DNA of 42,411 nucleotides, from contig LQBH01000002.1 in the NCBI GenBank assembly GCA_002030015.1, positions 84,396-126,806 on the forward strand. Direction: 5' to 3'. The notes beneath the pieces are model-generated. The model did no database searches. It was given only the letters and a program-made list of their open reading frames with translations, and was not told the origin of the DNA. Each line of letters opens with the position of its first letter. Position 1 is the first letter of the stretch. A program made the position numbers and the translations under genes. Positions 16,656 to 26,346 of the stretch are shown here, piece by piece. Source of the stretch: a delta proteobacterium MLS_D (GTDB lineage Bacteria > Desulfobacterota > Syntrophia > Syntrophales > UBA2210).

Positions 16656-18359
16656 GTGGAACTTAACGGTGCTCAAATTCTGGTTCGAACGCTGATGGAA
16701 GAAGGGGTGGATACGATTTTCGGTTACCCCGGTGGTTCGGTGCTCGACATTTACGACCAGTTGTTCCAGTCGCCGATACGTCATATTCTCGCGCGGCATG
16801 AACAGGGGGTGACTCACGCCGCTGACGGTTACGCGCGGGCGTCGGGCAAGACCGGGGTCTGTATCGTCACCTCGGGACCGGGGGCGACGAACACGATAAC
16901 GGGAATTACCACGGCCTTCATGGACTCTATTCCCATGGTTATCTTGACGGGGCAGGTTCCCACTCAATTCATCGGCACCGACGCCTTCCAGGAAGCCGAC
17001 ATCATCGGTATTACCCGTCCCTGTACGAAACACAATTTCCTGGTCAGAAGAGTTGACGAACTGGCCAGAACCATCCGCGAGGCCTTCTATATTGCCTCCT
17101 CCGGCCGGCCGGGTCCCGTGCTTGTCGACCTCCCCAAGGATGTCATGCAGGCCAGGATGGAATACCAGGACGTTCCCGCAAAGAGACAGGCCAGAAAGGA
17201 ACCGGTATTCCTGCCCGATACGGCTGACCTGGAGCAAACGGTGGCCATGCTTAAGGAAGCAAAGAACCCTGTTATTCTTGTGGGAGGCGGCGTTCTTCGA
17301 GGTCGGGCTTCCGAAGAACTTCGCGAGTTCGTCCGCAAGGTAAAAATGCCCGTGGCCTCCACTCTCATGGGTCTGGGTTCGTTTCCCGCTGACGACCCTC
17401 TCTGGCTCGGCATGGTCGGCATGCACGGCATGTATTACGCCAACATGGCCGTGAGCAATTGCGATCTTCTGGTCACCCTGGGTGTGCGTTTTTCCGACCG
17501 CGTGACGGGGAAACTGTCGACCTTCGCTCCCCGGGCGAAAATCATTCAGGTCGACGTGGACGCCACTTCCATAAACAAGAACGTCCTGGTACACCTCCCC
17601 ATCGTGAGCGACTGCAAGTCCGCCCTTGTTCAACTGAATACCATGCTGGGCAACAACGGTCTGGAAGATCTCAGGGAATCCCGCAGGCACTGGCTCGACC
17701 AGATCGAAAAGTGGCGGGTCGAGGGCGCGCTGACTTACACCCGGGGCGAGCTCATAAAACCTCAGATGGTTATCGAAACGCTGAACCGGCTGACCGGGGG
17801 GAACGCCATCATCGCCACGGAAGTGGGGCAGAACCAGATGTGGACCGCCCAATTTTACCGGTTTAATGAACCGAATACCTTTCTCACATCGGGAGGACTC
17901 GGTACCATGGGATACGGATTTCCCGCCGCGATCGGCGCCCAGGTCGCCTTTCCCGACCGGCTGGTTGTGGACATCGCGGGCGACGGCAGTATCCAGATGA
18001 ATATTCAGGAGCTTGCCACGGCGGTGAAACACAACCTTCCCGTGAAGATCGTCATTCTCAACAACGGGTATCTGGGAATGGTTCGGCAGTGGCAGGAACT
18101 GTTTTATGAAAAACGTTATTCACATACCAATATCAGCGGCCAGGTCCCGGATTTCGTCAAGCTTGCAGAGGCCTACGGCGCGCTGGGTTTGCGAACGGCC
18201 GACCCCGACGAGGTGGAATCCGTTCTGAAAAAGGGAATAGAAGCGTCCGGACCGGTTATTATGGATTTCCTCGTTGAACCGGAAGAGAAGGTCTATCCCA
18301 TGGTCAATCCCGGCGCCGCCCTGACCGAAATGCAGTTGGGACGAGAAACGGGTCTGTAG
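16656..18359 (+). CDS. ilvB: Acetolactate synthase, catalytic subunit (isozyme 2)
   Basis: This is a second ThDP-dependent acetohydroxyacid synthase large subunit, 567 residues. MELNGAQILVRTLMEEGVDTIFGYPGG is the canonical start; the catalytic glutamate is in ILARHEQGVTHAADGYARASG, and GDGSIQMN through LNNGYLGMVRQWQ is the ThDP site, with the LGMVRQWQ sequence typical of anabolic AHAS. The start is GTG 16656, seven bases after GAGGAGG (16642-16648). It is more like the standard bacterial IlvB/IlvI than isozyme 1, which has LGMIRQIQ instead. It is placed after the Ile-rich leader and upstream of ilvN2, ilvC and ilvD, so it is probably the main biosynthetic enzyme. Confidence 0.96.
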   Translation: MELNGAQILVRTLMEEGVDTIFGYPGGSVLDIYDQLFQSPIRHILARHEQGVTHAADGYARASGKTGVCIVTSGPGATNTITGITTAFMDSIPMVILTGQVPTQFIGTDAFQEADIIGITRPCTKHNFLVRRVDELARTIREAFYIASSGRPGPVLVDLPKDVMQARMEYQDVPAKRQARKEPVFLPDTADLEQTVAMLKEAKNPVILVGGGVLRGRASEELREFVRKVKMPVASTLMGLGSFPADDPLWLGMVGMHGMYYANMAVSNCDLLVTLGVRFSDRVTGKLSTFAPRAKIIQVDVDATSINKNVLVHLPIVSDCKSALVQLNTMLGNNGLEDLRESRRHWLDQIEKWRVEGALTYTRGELIKPQMVIETLNRLTGGNAIIATEVGQNQMWTAQFYRFNEPNTFLTSGGLGTMGYGFPAAIGAQVAFPDRLVVDIAGDGSIQMNIQELATAVKHNLPVKIVILNNGYLGMVRQWQELFYEKRYSHTNISGQVPDFVKLAEAYGALGLRTADPDEVESVLKKGIEASGPVIMDFLVEPEEKVYPMVNPGAALTEMQLGRETGL

Positions 18360-18423
18360 CGAGACGACGTTCGCCATCGTCGGTTGCGGAATAACAGCAT
18401 AATCACGAAAGGAATCGGATGCC

Positions 18424-18897
18424 ATGAATGTTGATAATCACACTATTTCACTTCTGGTAAAAAACAAGCCGGACGTTCTGGCCCGTATATCGGGTCTATT
18501 GAGCGCCAAGGGGTTCAACATAGAAAACATCAGCGCCAACGTGACCATGAATCCCGACATTACGAAAATAACCATGGTCGCCAAGGGCGACACGGCAACG
18601 ATCGTCAAGATTGAAAAAGAGATGAAAAAACTTATCGATGTAGTCGACGTATTGCGCGTCAAGAGCAAAATCGCCATACAGAGAGAAATGGCACTGGTGC
18701 GCGTCAAAATCGATCGTAAGACCCGGGATGATGTCATAAAGTCTCTGGATCCCCTGCAGTGTCGTGTTCTCGACGAGTCTTCCGACCGCCTGGTGCTTGA
18801 AATGACAGGTGAAACGGCAGAAATCGACCAGGCGTTGGTCTCGCTGGAAGCGCTTGGTATGGAGGACATGAGTCGGTCGGGCGTCGTGGTTTTATAA
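18424..18897 (+). CDS. ilvN: Acetolactate synthase, regulatory subunit (isozyme 2)
   Basis: This is a small ACT-domain subunit of 157 residues. The ACT domain reads HTISLLVKNKPDVLARISGLLSAKGFNIE and the second domain begins near AIQREMALVRVK. It is clearly divergent from the first small subunit (15773-16264), consistent with two dedicated pairs. AAAGGA precedes the ATG at 18424 by nine bases. The gap to ilvC is 32 bases, indicating co-transcription. Confidence 0.93.
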   Translation: MNVDNHTISLLVKNKPDVLARISGLLSAKGFNIENISANVTMNPDITKITMVAKGDTATIVKIEKEMKKLIDVVDVLRVKSKIAIQREMALVRVKIDRKTRDDVIKSLDPLQCRVLDESSDRLVLEMTGETAEIDQALVSLEALGMEDMSRSGVVVL

Positions 18898-18929
18898 GCA
18901 GCAACAAACAACAACAAGGAGATGAAACA

Positions 18930-19982
18930 ATGGCGGATATTACAATTGGAGGAGTCACTGAAAAGATCGTGACGGCTGAAGAATTTACCATGGAGAAGGC
19001 CCGCGAAGTCCTGAAGGACGAAACAATAGCCGTTCTGGGCTATGGTTCGCAGGGGCCGGGCCAGGCCTTGAACCTGCTGGACAACGGGTTCAAGGTTATT
19101 GTGGGGCAGCGGAAAAGCAAGGCCTGGGACAAAGCGGTTGAAGACGGGTTCGTCCCCGGCGAGACCCTCTTTCCCATCGAGGAAGCGGCGCGTCGGGGCA
19201 CCATCGTCATGTTCCTCCTTTCGGACGCGGGGCAGAAGGCCGTGTGGCCGACCATAAAGCCCTACATGACGGAGGGGAAGGCACTCTACTTTTCACATGG
19301 TTTCCCCATTACCTACAGGGAACAGACCGGTGTCATTCCCCCGGAAAATATCGATGTTATCATGGTGGCGCCCAAGGGTTCGGGGCTGACGGTGCGGCGG
19401 AACTTTCTGGATGGAAGCGGTATCAATTCCAGTATCGCCGTTTTCCAGGACTACACGGGGCGGGCCTACGACCGTACCTGCGCCATCGGCATCGCCATCG
19501 GTTCGGGCTATCTTTTCCCGACGACCTTCGAAAATGAAGTTTTCAGCGACCTCACGGGCGAGCGAGGCGTGCTTATGGGTTGCCTGGCGGGCGTGATGGA
19601 GGCGCAGTATGAATGTCTGCGCAAGAACGGGCATGATCCCAGCGAGGCGTTCAACGAGACCGTGGAGGAACTCACCCAGAGTCTCATCCGCCTTGTGGGT
19701 GAAAACGGCATGGACTGGATGTACGCCAATTGCAGCACCACGGCCCAGCGGGGCGCTCTCGACTGGAAGGGAAGGTTCCGTGAGGCTGTCGCGCCGCTTT
19801 TCGACGAGCTCTATGAAAGCGTCAAGTCCGGCAAGGAGACGGAAATCGTACTGCGCGTGAACAGCGCTCCCGACTACCGCGAGCGGCTGGAGGAGGAGCT
19901 GTCGGCCATGAGAAACATGGAGATGTGGCAGGCGGGCGCCGTGTTGCGCGAGTTGCGCCCGGAAAGGCGTTCCAGGAAATAA
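18930..19982 (+). CDS. ilvC: Ketol-acid reductoisomerase
   Basis: This enzyme converts acetolactate or acetohydroxybutyrate to the dihydroxy acid with NADPH and Mg2+, the second step of Val and Ile synthesis. The nucleotide-binding loop is GYGSQGPGQALNLLDNG. Metal and substrate residues are in SDLTGERGVLMG and in the CSTTAQRGALDW segment. At 350 residues it fits class I. The sequence differs from the usual GYGSQGHAHA form of proteobacterial enzymes. From memory it resembles the Bacteroidetes and fungal Ilv5 type (GSGYLFPTTFE, NGHDPSEAFNETVEE, SAPDYRERLE), suggesting a transferred or alternative lineage. An AAGGAGATGA ribosome binding site precedes the ATG. Confidence 0.95.
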   Translation: MADITIGGVTEKIVTAEEFTMEKAREVLKDETIAVLGYGSQGPGQALNLLDNGFKVIVGQRKSKAWDKAVEDGFVPGETLFPIEEAARRGTIVMFLLSDAGQKAVWPTIKPYMTEGKALYFSHGFPITYREQTGVIPPENIDVIMVAPKGSGLTVRRNFLDGSGINSSIAVFQDYTGRAYDRTCAIGIAIGSGYLFPTTFENEVFSDLTGERGVLMGCLAGVMEAQYECLRKNGHDPSEAFNETVEELTQSLIRLVGENGMDWMYANCSTTAQRGALDWKGRFREAVAPLFDELYESVKSGKETEIVLRVNSAPDYRERLEEELSAMRNMEMWQAGAVLRELRPERRSRK

Positions 19983-20044
19983 TAATATTTTTTTCGTGAT
20001 ATTTCGGGCATTGCCGGCCCGGGCTTTCGGAAAGGAATTGAGCC

Positions 20045-21712
20045 ATGAGAAGTGATTCGATGAAAAAGGGACTTGAGCGTGCGCCGCACCGTTCGCTCTT
20101 CAAGGCAATGGGATACACCGACGAAGAATTGTCGAGACCGCTCATAGGTGTGGTAAATTCCGCCAATGAAATCATTCCGGGACACGTTCATCTCTCGATC
20201 ATTGCCGAGGATGTGAAGGCCGGTATACGAGCGGCGGGTGGAACACCCGTCGCGTTTCCCGTTATCGGTGTCTGCGACGGTATTGCCATGGGGCATGCCG
20301 GCATGAAATATTCCCTGGCCAGCAGGGAACTCATTGCCGATTCGATCGAAATTATGGCGACGGCTCATCCTTTTGACGGAATGGTCATGGTCACCAACTG
20401 CGACAAAATCGTACCGGGCATGCTCATGGCGGCATTGCGCCTCAATATTCCCACCGTCGTTGTCAGCGGCGGTCCCATGATGGCGGGCAAATACGAAGGT
20501 GAAGCGGCGGACCTTATCAGCGTGTTTGAAGGTGTGGGGCGCGTCAAGGCGCACTCGCTGACCAAAAAAGGCCTGAAAGCGCTGGAGGACAGCGCCTGTC
20601 CCGGATACGGTTCCTGTTCCGGCATGTTCACGGCGAATTCCATGAACTGTGTCACCGAGGCCCTCGGCCTCGGGCTCCCCGGCAACGGGACCATTCCCGC
20701 CGTAAACGCCGCCAGGAGGAGACTGGCAAAAGAAGCGGGAATGCGGGTCATGACCCTGGTAAAACAGGATCTGAAACCCCGTGACATCGCGACCCTCGAG
20801 GCCTTCAAAAACGCCATCGCCGTGGATATGGCGCTTGGTTGCTCCACCAACACGGTGTTGCACATTCCCGCCGTCGCGCACGAAGCGGGGATCAACCTCG
20901 ATCTGGACATCTTCAATTCGATCAGCTCGAAAACGCCCAACATCTGCCGCCTGAGCCCCGCGGGCGAGCACCATGTGGAAGACCTGTACGAAGCGGGAGG
21001 AATCCAGGCTGTGATGAAAGAGATATCCGCTCTGGGCGTTATAAGCACCGATCTCCCGACAGTGACGGGAAAGACCGTGGGTGAAAATTTCAAGAACGCC
21101 GCCGTGAAGAATCGAGACGTCATTCGGCCGGTGAACGATCCTTACGGGACGGAAGGTGGAATCGCCATTCTTCGCGGGAACCTGGCGCCCGACGGCGCGG
21201 TGGTCAAACAGTCCGCCGTGGCGCCCGACATGATGGTGAATGAAGGTCGGGCGCGGGTTTTCGATTCAGAGGACGAGGCCATTGATGCTATTCTCAACGG
21301 TCATGTTGAGCCGGGGGACGTGGTGGTCATCCGTTACGAAGGTCCGAAGGGAGGTCCGGGCATGCGGGAAATGCTGTCCCCCACCTCGGCCATTGTCGGA
21401 ATGGGACTGGATACGTCGGTGACGCTTCTCACGGACGGGCGTTTCAGCGGCGGAACCCGCGGCGCCGCCATCGGCCATATTTCACCCGAAGCCGCCGAGG
21501 GCGGTCCCATCGCCCTCGTAAAGGAAGGCGATACAATCGCCATCAATATACCGGGCAAGACAATAACCCTGAAAATCACCGACCGGGAAATGGAGCGAAG
21601 AAGGAAGGCCTTTAAGCCGAGAAAACCGGCGATCACCTCCGGATACCTCGCGCGCTACGCGAGTATGGTCACATCCGCCAGCACGGGCGCCGTTTTTCGG
21701 GACGATGAATAG
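20045..21712 (+). CDS. ilvD: Dihydroxy-acid dehydratase
   Basis: This Fe-S dehydratase produces the 2-keto acids of the Val, Leu and Ile pathways in the cytoplasm. Cluster and active-site cysteines appear in [10 protein letters not shown] and [20 protein letters not shown], with GLGLPGNGT following. The C-terminal domain includes [26 protein letters not shown]. The length of 555 is typical. The ATG at 20045 has GGAAAGGAA upstream; an ATG at 20060 is an alternative. It is the last gene of the ilv unit, and no terminator is seen in the 111 bases before the convergent acyl-CoA synthetase. Confidence 0.97.
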   Translation: MRSDSMKKGLERAPHRSLFKAMGYTDEELSRPLIGVVNSANEIIPGHVHLSIIAEDVKAGIRAAGGTPVAFPVIGVCDGIAMGHAGMKYSLASRELIADSIEIMATAHPFDGMVMVTNCDKIVPGMLMAALRLNIPTVVVSGGPMMAGKYEGEAADLISVFEGVGRVKAHSLTKKGLKALEDSACPGYGSCSGMFTANSMNCVTEALGLGLPGNGTIPAVNAARRRLAKEAGMRVMTLVKQDLKPRDIATLEAFKNAIAVDMALGCSTNTVLHIPAVAHEAGINLDLDIFNSISSKTPNICRLSPAGEHHVEDLYEAGGIQAVMKEISALGVISTDLPTVTGKTVGENFKNAAVKNRDVIRPVNDPYGTEGGIAILRGNLAPDGAVVKQSAVAPDMMVNEGRARVFDSEDEAIDAILNGHVEPGDVVVIRYEGPKGGPGMREMLSPTSAIVGMGLDTSVTLLTDGRFSGGTRGAAIGHISPEAAEGGPIALVKEGDTIAINIPGKTITLKITDREMERRRKAFKPRKPAITSGYLARYASMVTSASTGAVFRDDE

Positions 21713-21823
21713 GGGAAAATCTGTTTTTTCATCGGCGAGGGGAGAGACGGGGACGGGTGTAACGATGCCGGTCAACAGTTTCGCCCGTTCTTTCTCCTCG
21801 CTCCACGTTCGCCGTGCCGCGGT

Positions 21824-23824
21824 TCACTCGTACATTGCGTCAATTTCCTTCTTGAATTTTTTTTCGATGACGCGGCGCTTCATCTTCATGCTCGGCGTCA
21901 GTTCTCCCGTTTCAATCCGGAAGGGCTCCGACAGGATCGAACAGTACTTGACCTGCTTGTAGCGGGGGAGACCCCGGTTCACGTCGTCGATCCCGCCCCG
22001 TATGAGATCGAGCACCATCCGGTTCGACAGCATATCTTTCGGCGACGCCTTCGCGGCTTCCGTTCCCGTCATCCGGTACGCGATCTTTTCGAAATCGGGC
22101 ACGATGAGGGCGGTGCAGTATCGTCTTCCATCGCCGACAACCATGGCCTGGTCGATGAACAGTTGTGCCGTAAGTGCCTCTTCGATCGGCAGGGGGGCGA
22201 TGTTTTTTCCTCCCGCCGTAACGATAATGTCTTTTTTCCGATCCGTAATGGAAAGAAATCCTTCATCGTCGAATCCGCCTATATCGCCCGTTTTGAACCA
22301 GCCGTCGTCCGTAAAGACTTCCCTCGTCTCCCGCGGCAGGTTCCAGTAACGGGAAAACACCTGTGGTCCCTTCGCCAGTATTTCTCCGTCGTCTGCTATT
22401 TTTTCTTCCGTGTCGACGACGGGGCGGCCCACCGTGCCCGGCTTTACGCGCAGACGGTATCCTATACGGCGGTAGGCGATAAACAGTTTTATCGATCTCA
22501 GGAATCCCGCGAATGGACTGAGACCCCGGGCCTGGGATTCCACCATGACATCGACGAGCCATTCGATCATTCGATTGTCCCGGCGGGTCAGGTTTTCCTC
22601 GGACAGGTCGAGAATTTCCGGTTCATTAAAATTAAGCACGGCGCAGGTTTCGGTTAGGCCGTACCCCTCATTGAGCTGTATGCCCAGGGCCCTTATGAAG
22701 TTGCACACCTTTTCGGGGAGTCTCCCCCCTCCGGATACGCCCAGGACGAGCCTGTCCAGGCCGGCGTTTTTCTTTATTCGGCTGAAAACCAGGCGGTCGG
22801 CGGCGGCCAGTTTCAGCATATCCCCCGTATCCAGGGCTTTTCCCGTTGCCATCGATTCAGCGTATTTCGTGCCGGCGGCCATGGCCCACTTAAACAGGGC
22901 GCGGGTTCGGGGCGACAGGGACTCCGCCCGTGACTGCACCGCGTCGTAGAGTTTCTCGAAAAAACGGGGAATACTGATGATTACGTTCGGCCGGATTTCA
23001 CGAATGTCGCGGGCCAGTGTGTCGTAACGTTCGGCGAAAACCAGGACGCCCCCGAGATGAAGACCTCCCACGTGATAATCGGTGGTCCTTCCGTAAACGT
23101 GGCAGAGAGGAAGATGTACCAGGTGAACGAGATGGAGATTTCGTTCTTTCTGGCGCCTGACGAGCGTCGAATTCGACGCCTGTCGAATGTTTGCCGTCCA
23201 GTTTCCCTGCGTGAGGACGACGCCCTTGGGGTTCCCTGTCGTGCCCGAGGTGTAAATGATCGACGCCGTGTCATGGGGGTCCACGGAATCGATCATGTCT
23301 TCAAGTTCCCCTGCGGGCATATGCCGGCGTCCACGTTCCATGGTTTCGGAAACGGTGTAAAGGTTGTCCGGCCGCCCGCCGCTCCAGGGTTCCATGACGA
23401 TGATCGTTGACAGGGGGACTCCCTCTTGCCTGAGACGAAGCGCGAGCTCGGCCTTGTCGACGGTCGAGGCGATGAGTACCCTGGTGCCGCTGTCTTTTAT
23501 CATGAAGGCGAGTTCGGCTTCAGTGAGAGTGGAATAGAAGGGAACCCCTGTAGCTCCCGCCGCCTGTATCGCCTGATCGGCGACGATCCACCAGGGGCGG
23601 CTTTCCGAAAAAAGCGCGACGCGGTCGTCCTTTTCCACGCCCAGAGACACAAGTCCCCTTCCTAAATCCAGGACCTGCTCCCGGACTATTTTCCAGGTCA
23701 TATCGTGGAACGTCCCGGTCAGTCGACCCGTTCTGTCGAATTTCGACGAAAGAAAACGCTGTGTGTCAACCTGGCGCTGGGCCTGGCGATGGAAGAGACC
23801 GCAGAGAGTGTCTTTTTCGAACAT
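21824..23824 (-). CDS. Long-chain acyl-CoA synthetase (AMP-forming)
   Basis: This member of the ANL superfamily activates a fatty or related carboxylic acid to its CoA thioester with ATP. The AMP-binding motif is YTSGTTGNPKGVVLTQ near residue 190. LNEGYGLTET is near residue 385, and GWFKTGDIGGFDDEGFLSITDRKKDIIVTAGGKNIAP closes the family signature. At 666 residues it exceeds the usual 600-640. A helical insertion of about 60 residues separates YGLTETCAVL from the KPGTVGRPV segment that normally follows closely (22445-22640). No strong ribosome binding site precedes the ATG. It is convergent with ilvD and follows the MBL hydrolase gene. The substrate chain length cannot be told. Confidence 0.88.
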   Translation of the reverse strand: MFEKDTLCGLFHRQAQRQVDTQRFLSSKFDRTGRLTGTFHDMTWKIVREQVLDLGRGLVSLGVEKDDRVALFSESRPWWIVADQAIQAAGATGVPFYSTLTEAELAFMIKDSGTRVLIASTVDKAELALRLRQEGVPLSTIIVMEPWSGGRPDNLYTVSETMERGRRHMPAGELEDMIDSVDPHDTASIIYTSGTTGNPKGVVLTQGNWTANIRQASNSTLVRRQKERNLHLVHLVHLPLCHVYGRTTDYHVGGLHLGGVLVFAERYDTLARDIREIRPNVIISIPRFFEKLYDAVQSRAESLSPRTRALFKWAMAAGTKYAESMATGKALDTGDMLKLAAADRLVFSRIKKNAGLDRLVLGVSGGGRLPEKVCNFIRALGIQLNEGYGLTETCAVLNFNEPEILDLSEENLTRRDNRMIEWLVDVMVESQARGLSPFAGFLRSIKLFIAYRRIGYRLRVKPGTVGRPVVDTEEKIADDGEILAKGPQVFSRYWNLPRETREVFTDDGWFKTGDIGGFDDEGFLSITDRKKDIIVTAGGKNIAPLPIEEALTAQLFIDQAMVVGDGRRYCTALIVPDFEKIAYRMTGTEAAKASPKDMLSNRMVLDLIRGGIDDVNRGLPRYKQVKYCSILSEPFRIETGELTPSMKMKRRVIEKKFKKEIDAMYE

Positions 23825-23897
23825 TATGAATTAATCCGACCGGCACGATCCAACGAAGCAGGCGCCCCGGCGGCCGGGCGGACCTCCTTTTTTTTAT

Positions 23898-24857
23898 TCA
23901 GGCTTTAAAGGTAAGTTTCGTTCCGCTCATGTTCAGAATAAAGCGGTCCGGCATAGCCTGTTCCACTGCCATGATCGCATTTCTTCCGGTACAGTGGCAG
24001 GGAATCACGTAATCGGGATGCAGGGCGATGAGCGCGTTGACCGTTTGCGGAATGATCTGCTCGAAATAGGGACCGGACAGATGAAATCCACCCATGACGG
24101 CATGAACCCTGTCGACACCGGTAACCTTTTTCGCGTAGGTAACCGTGTTTATGATGCCCGCGTGGGCGCAGCCGGATATGACGACGAGACCTTTTCCTTT
24201 GAGATTCATCACGACGGCCGAATCATCCTCGATGGGATCCCACTCCGCGACGCCGTCTTTTTCGCGGCGGGCGATGGGGAATCCCTTTTCAAAATCATTT
24301 GTACGTTCTATTTCACCGAGGAACAGGGCGCTGCCTCCCGCAAGTGAAAGCGGAGATTTCGTTGCAACGGCCCTGATATTTAATCTGTCGAGATCTTCAC
24401 GGGAAAAGCGGGGGAAATACAACTTGAAATCGGGAAACGGTTCCAGGTAACGGGGCGATTCGAACGCTGCCGGGTGGCAGACGAGGTCGATGCTGTCGGC
24501 GTCGATCATCGCACGGATCGCTTCGAGGCCGCCGGTATGGTCACTGTGCCCGTGGGAGAGCGCCAGGACTTCGATATCGTTCATCGGGATGTTCAGGGCC
24601 TTCGCATTATAGGCGGCCCCCTGGGGCGAAAAACCGAAATCGAAAAGCAGGGTTCTCCGTTCGTCGGCCGCCGTGGTCGTTACGAAAGCCGAAAAACCGT
24701 GTTCAGCTTGAATGGAGTTCTTGATCTCACCGTCTTTCAGGATCAAGGCCCTCGATATGATTTCAGAATTATCCTGCGCCGTCATCTCGATATAATTGTC
24801 CTGCAGGGTCACCACTTCAACTGCGTCAACTTCCTTGAGCGAAAAACCTGTTTCCAT
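23898..24857 (-). CDS. MBL-fold metallo-hydrolase
   Basis: This is a metallo-beta-lactamase-fold protein of 319 residues. The metal-binding motif is LSHGHSDHTGGL (HxHxDH), with further ligands in VISGCAHAGIINT and the C-terminal CHCTGR. The order and the GGFHLSG segment match the group annotated as ribofuranosylaminobenzene 5'-phosphate synthase-like or 7,8-dihydropterin-type hydrolases. The true substrate is unknown. A strong AAAGGAGG ribosome binding site stands seven bases from the ATG. It lies between greA and the acyl-CoA synthetase on the same strand. Confidence 0.8.
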   Translation of the reverse strand: METGFSLKEVDAVEVVTLQDNYIEMTAQDNSEIISRALILKDGEIKNSIQAEHGFSAFVTTTAADERRTLLFDFGFSPQGAAYNAKALNIPMNDIEVLALSHGHSDHTGGLEAIRAMIDADSIDLVCHPAAFESPRYLEPFPDFKLYFPRFSREDLDRLNIRAVATKSPLSLAGGSALFLGEIERTNDFEKGFPIARREKDGVAEWDPIEDDSAVVMNLKGKGLVVISGCAHAGIINTVTYAKKVTGVDRVHAVMGGFHLSGPYFEQIIPQTVNALIALHPDYVIPCHCTGRNAIMAVEQAMPDRFILNMSGTKLTFKA

Positions 24858-24927
24858 GAGTTCCTCCTTTTCATGATATTCGCAAAGAACCGCCCGCGTT
24901 CCAGGCCGTTTTGACCGTCGCGTTTTT

Positions 24928-25410
24928 TCAGGTGTGAGGTTTTATCGTGATATCGACGATTTCAAAACGTCTCACGCCGCCGGGCGTTTTGACCGAAACC
25001 GCATCCCCCACCTCCTTGCCGATGATCGCCTTGCCGATGGGCGAGGTCACGGAAATTTTATTTTTGTCGATATCGGATTCATACGGGCCGACCAGCAGAT
25101 ATTCAATCGTTTCTTCCTTGATCGTGTCCTCCAGAATAACGGTTGAACCGAACACGACCCGCTCGTCGGTCAGATAGTTCGGATCGATTATTTCCGAAGT
25201 CGCCAGCTTGTTTTCAATTTCCTGTATTTTGCCCTGAATGAAAGACTGCTGCTCCTTGGCGGCTTCATACTCGGCGTTTTCCGATATATCGCCGTGCGCC
25301 CGCGCTTCCTCGATATGCCGGATGTTCTCGGGAACCGCCACCTTGCGCAGGTGATCCAGGTCTTTTTTTAATTTATCGTATCCCGGCTTCGTGATCGGGA
25401 TTTTCTGCAT
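24928..25410 (-). CDS. greA: Transcription elongation factor GreA
   Basis: GreA rescues backtracked RNA polymerase by stimulating transcript cleavage. The N-terminal coiled coil carries the acidic tip region HGDISENAEYEAAKE, and the C-terminal FKBP-like domain ends with SPIGKAIIGKEVGDAV and the usual TPGG segment. Length 160 is normal. AGGGGGAA lies upstream of the ATG. It is 19 bases after the small membrane protein gene. Confidence 0.96.
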   Translation of the reverse strand: MQKIPITKPGYDKLKKDLDHLRKVAVPENIRHIEEARAHGDISENAEYEAAKEQQSFIQGKIQEIENKLATSEIIDPNYLTDERVVFGSTVILEDTIKEETIEYLLVGPYESDIDKNKISVTSPIGKAIIGKEVGDAVSVKTPGGVRRFEIVDITIKPHT

Positions 25411-25429
25411 GTCGCGTTCCCCCTGTTCT

Positions 25430-25777
25430 TTATTCTGCTTTTTCCGCTTTTTTCTTTTGTTTCACCGCGGCCTTTGCCAGCTTTTTCTCCAGCTTGGCCT
25501 TCTCCTTGGCCGCTTTGGAATCAATCGGCTGTTTATAAGTTTCCGTGTCCGCAGTTCCTCCACCTGAATTCCCGGCCGGCAACTCACTTTTCCGTTCCGC
25601 CGGCTGAAGCGGCTCGGAGCCGGCCCGCGCTTTCTTTTTCAGCCTGGCTCGCTCTATGAGATACTCGGCGAACTTTCTGCCGAACTGGCCTATGAAACCA
25701 GCCGCGAGTACCACAAGGACCCATGTCGCCAGATCAACCAGGGAAATTGTTTTCAGAATTGAAAGAATATTTTCCAT
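25430..25777 (-). CDS. Small membrane protein with lysine/alanine-rich tail
   Basis: This hypothetical protein of 115 residues is not assigned to any family I recognise. One hydrophobic segment is at about residues 13-32 (LATWVLVVLAAGFIGQFG). The rest is hydrophilic, and the last 35 residues are almost all K, A and E (KEKAKLEKKLAKAAVKQKKK), probably a charged helix. It lies 19 bases upstream of greA and 65 bases after mobB on the same strand, so it is likely co-transcribed. Coding potential is supported by the membrane segment and gene spacing only. Confidence 0.6.
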   Translation of the reverse strand: MENILSILKTISLVDLATWVLVVLAAGFIGQFGRKFAEYLIERARLKKKARAGSEPLQPAERKSELPAGNSGGGTADTETYKQPIDSKAAKEKAKLEKKLAKAAVKQKKKAEKAE

Positions 25778-25842
25778 AGCACGATGATTTCACTTTATCA
25801 ATGACTACTGATTTTACGAAACATTGATCCCGTCGCGGCAGG

Positions 25843-26346
25843 TCATTGTCGCGGTCTCGCCGCGATGTGGTCTTCTATCACCTGTACCAGGCCGTCGATA
25901 TCATTTATGTCGTACCAGGGCACATCCCGTTCCTGCCGACGGTCGCCGGCGACGGCAAGCAACGTGTCTTCCTTTGTGCACAGCGGCCCGTGCTTCGAGG
26001 CCGCGAGGGACACCTCGATCTTGGGGAAGGGATTGTTTTTAAAACCTTCCACCAGGATAATATCGGCGTTGTGAAGGTACCGATCGACCAGTTCTGATAT
26101 AGTATACTCTTTATCGGCGTCTTCCACGAGCGCCACCACCCGGGGGGAGGCGATGACCGTTGCCACGGAGCCAGCCCGCCGATGACGCCAGCTGTCCTTC
26201 CCCTCGTGGTCGATTTCAAAACCGTGACGGTTATGCTTGATGGTGGCCACGCGGTATCCCCTGGTTTTCAGGGCGGGGATCAGACGCTCGATGAGCGTGG
26301 TTTTGCCTGAGTTTGATTTTCCCACTATCGACAGAATCGGTATCAT
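25843..26346 (-). CDS. mobB: Molybdopterin-guanine dinucleotide biosynthesis protein B
   Basis: MobB is a GTP-binding adaptor in the conversion of molybdopterin to its guanine dinucleotide form, used by DMSO-reductase family enzymes such as the formate dehydrogenase at 36939. The P-loop is GKSNSGKTT at residues 9-17. The motifs ATIKHNRHGFEID and ILVEGFKNNPFPKIEV are typical. Length 167 is normal. It overlaps the end of the upstream DUF364 gene by four bases, so the two are translationally coupled. Confidence 0.93.
   Translation of the reverse strand: MIPILSIVGKSNSGKTTLIERLIPALKTRGYRVATIKHNRHGFEIDHEGKDSWRHRRAGSVATVIASPRVVALVEDADKEYTISELVDRYLHNADIILVEGFKNNPFPKIEVSLAASKHGPLCTKEDTLLAVAGDRRQERDVPWYDINDIDGLVQVIEDHIAARPRQ

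Noticed and set aside
16452-18032. 526-codon minus-strand frame opposite ilvB2
   Set aside because: It is antisense to a certain acetolactate synthase gene and its attenuator; the protein has no recognisable motif.
19874-20974. 366-codon minus-strand frame opposite ilvD
   Set aside because: Shadow of ilvD and the end of ilvC; no motifs.
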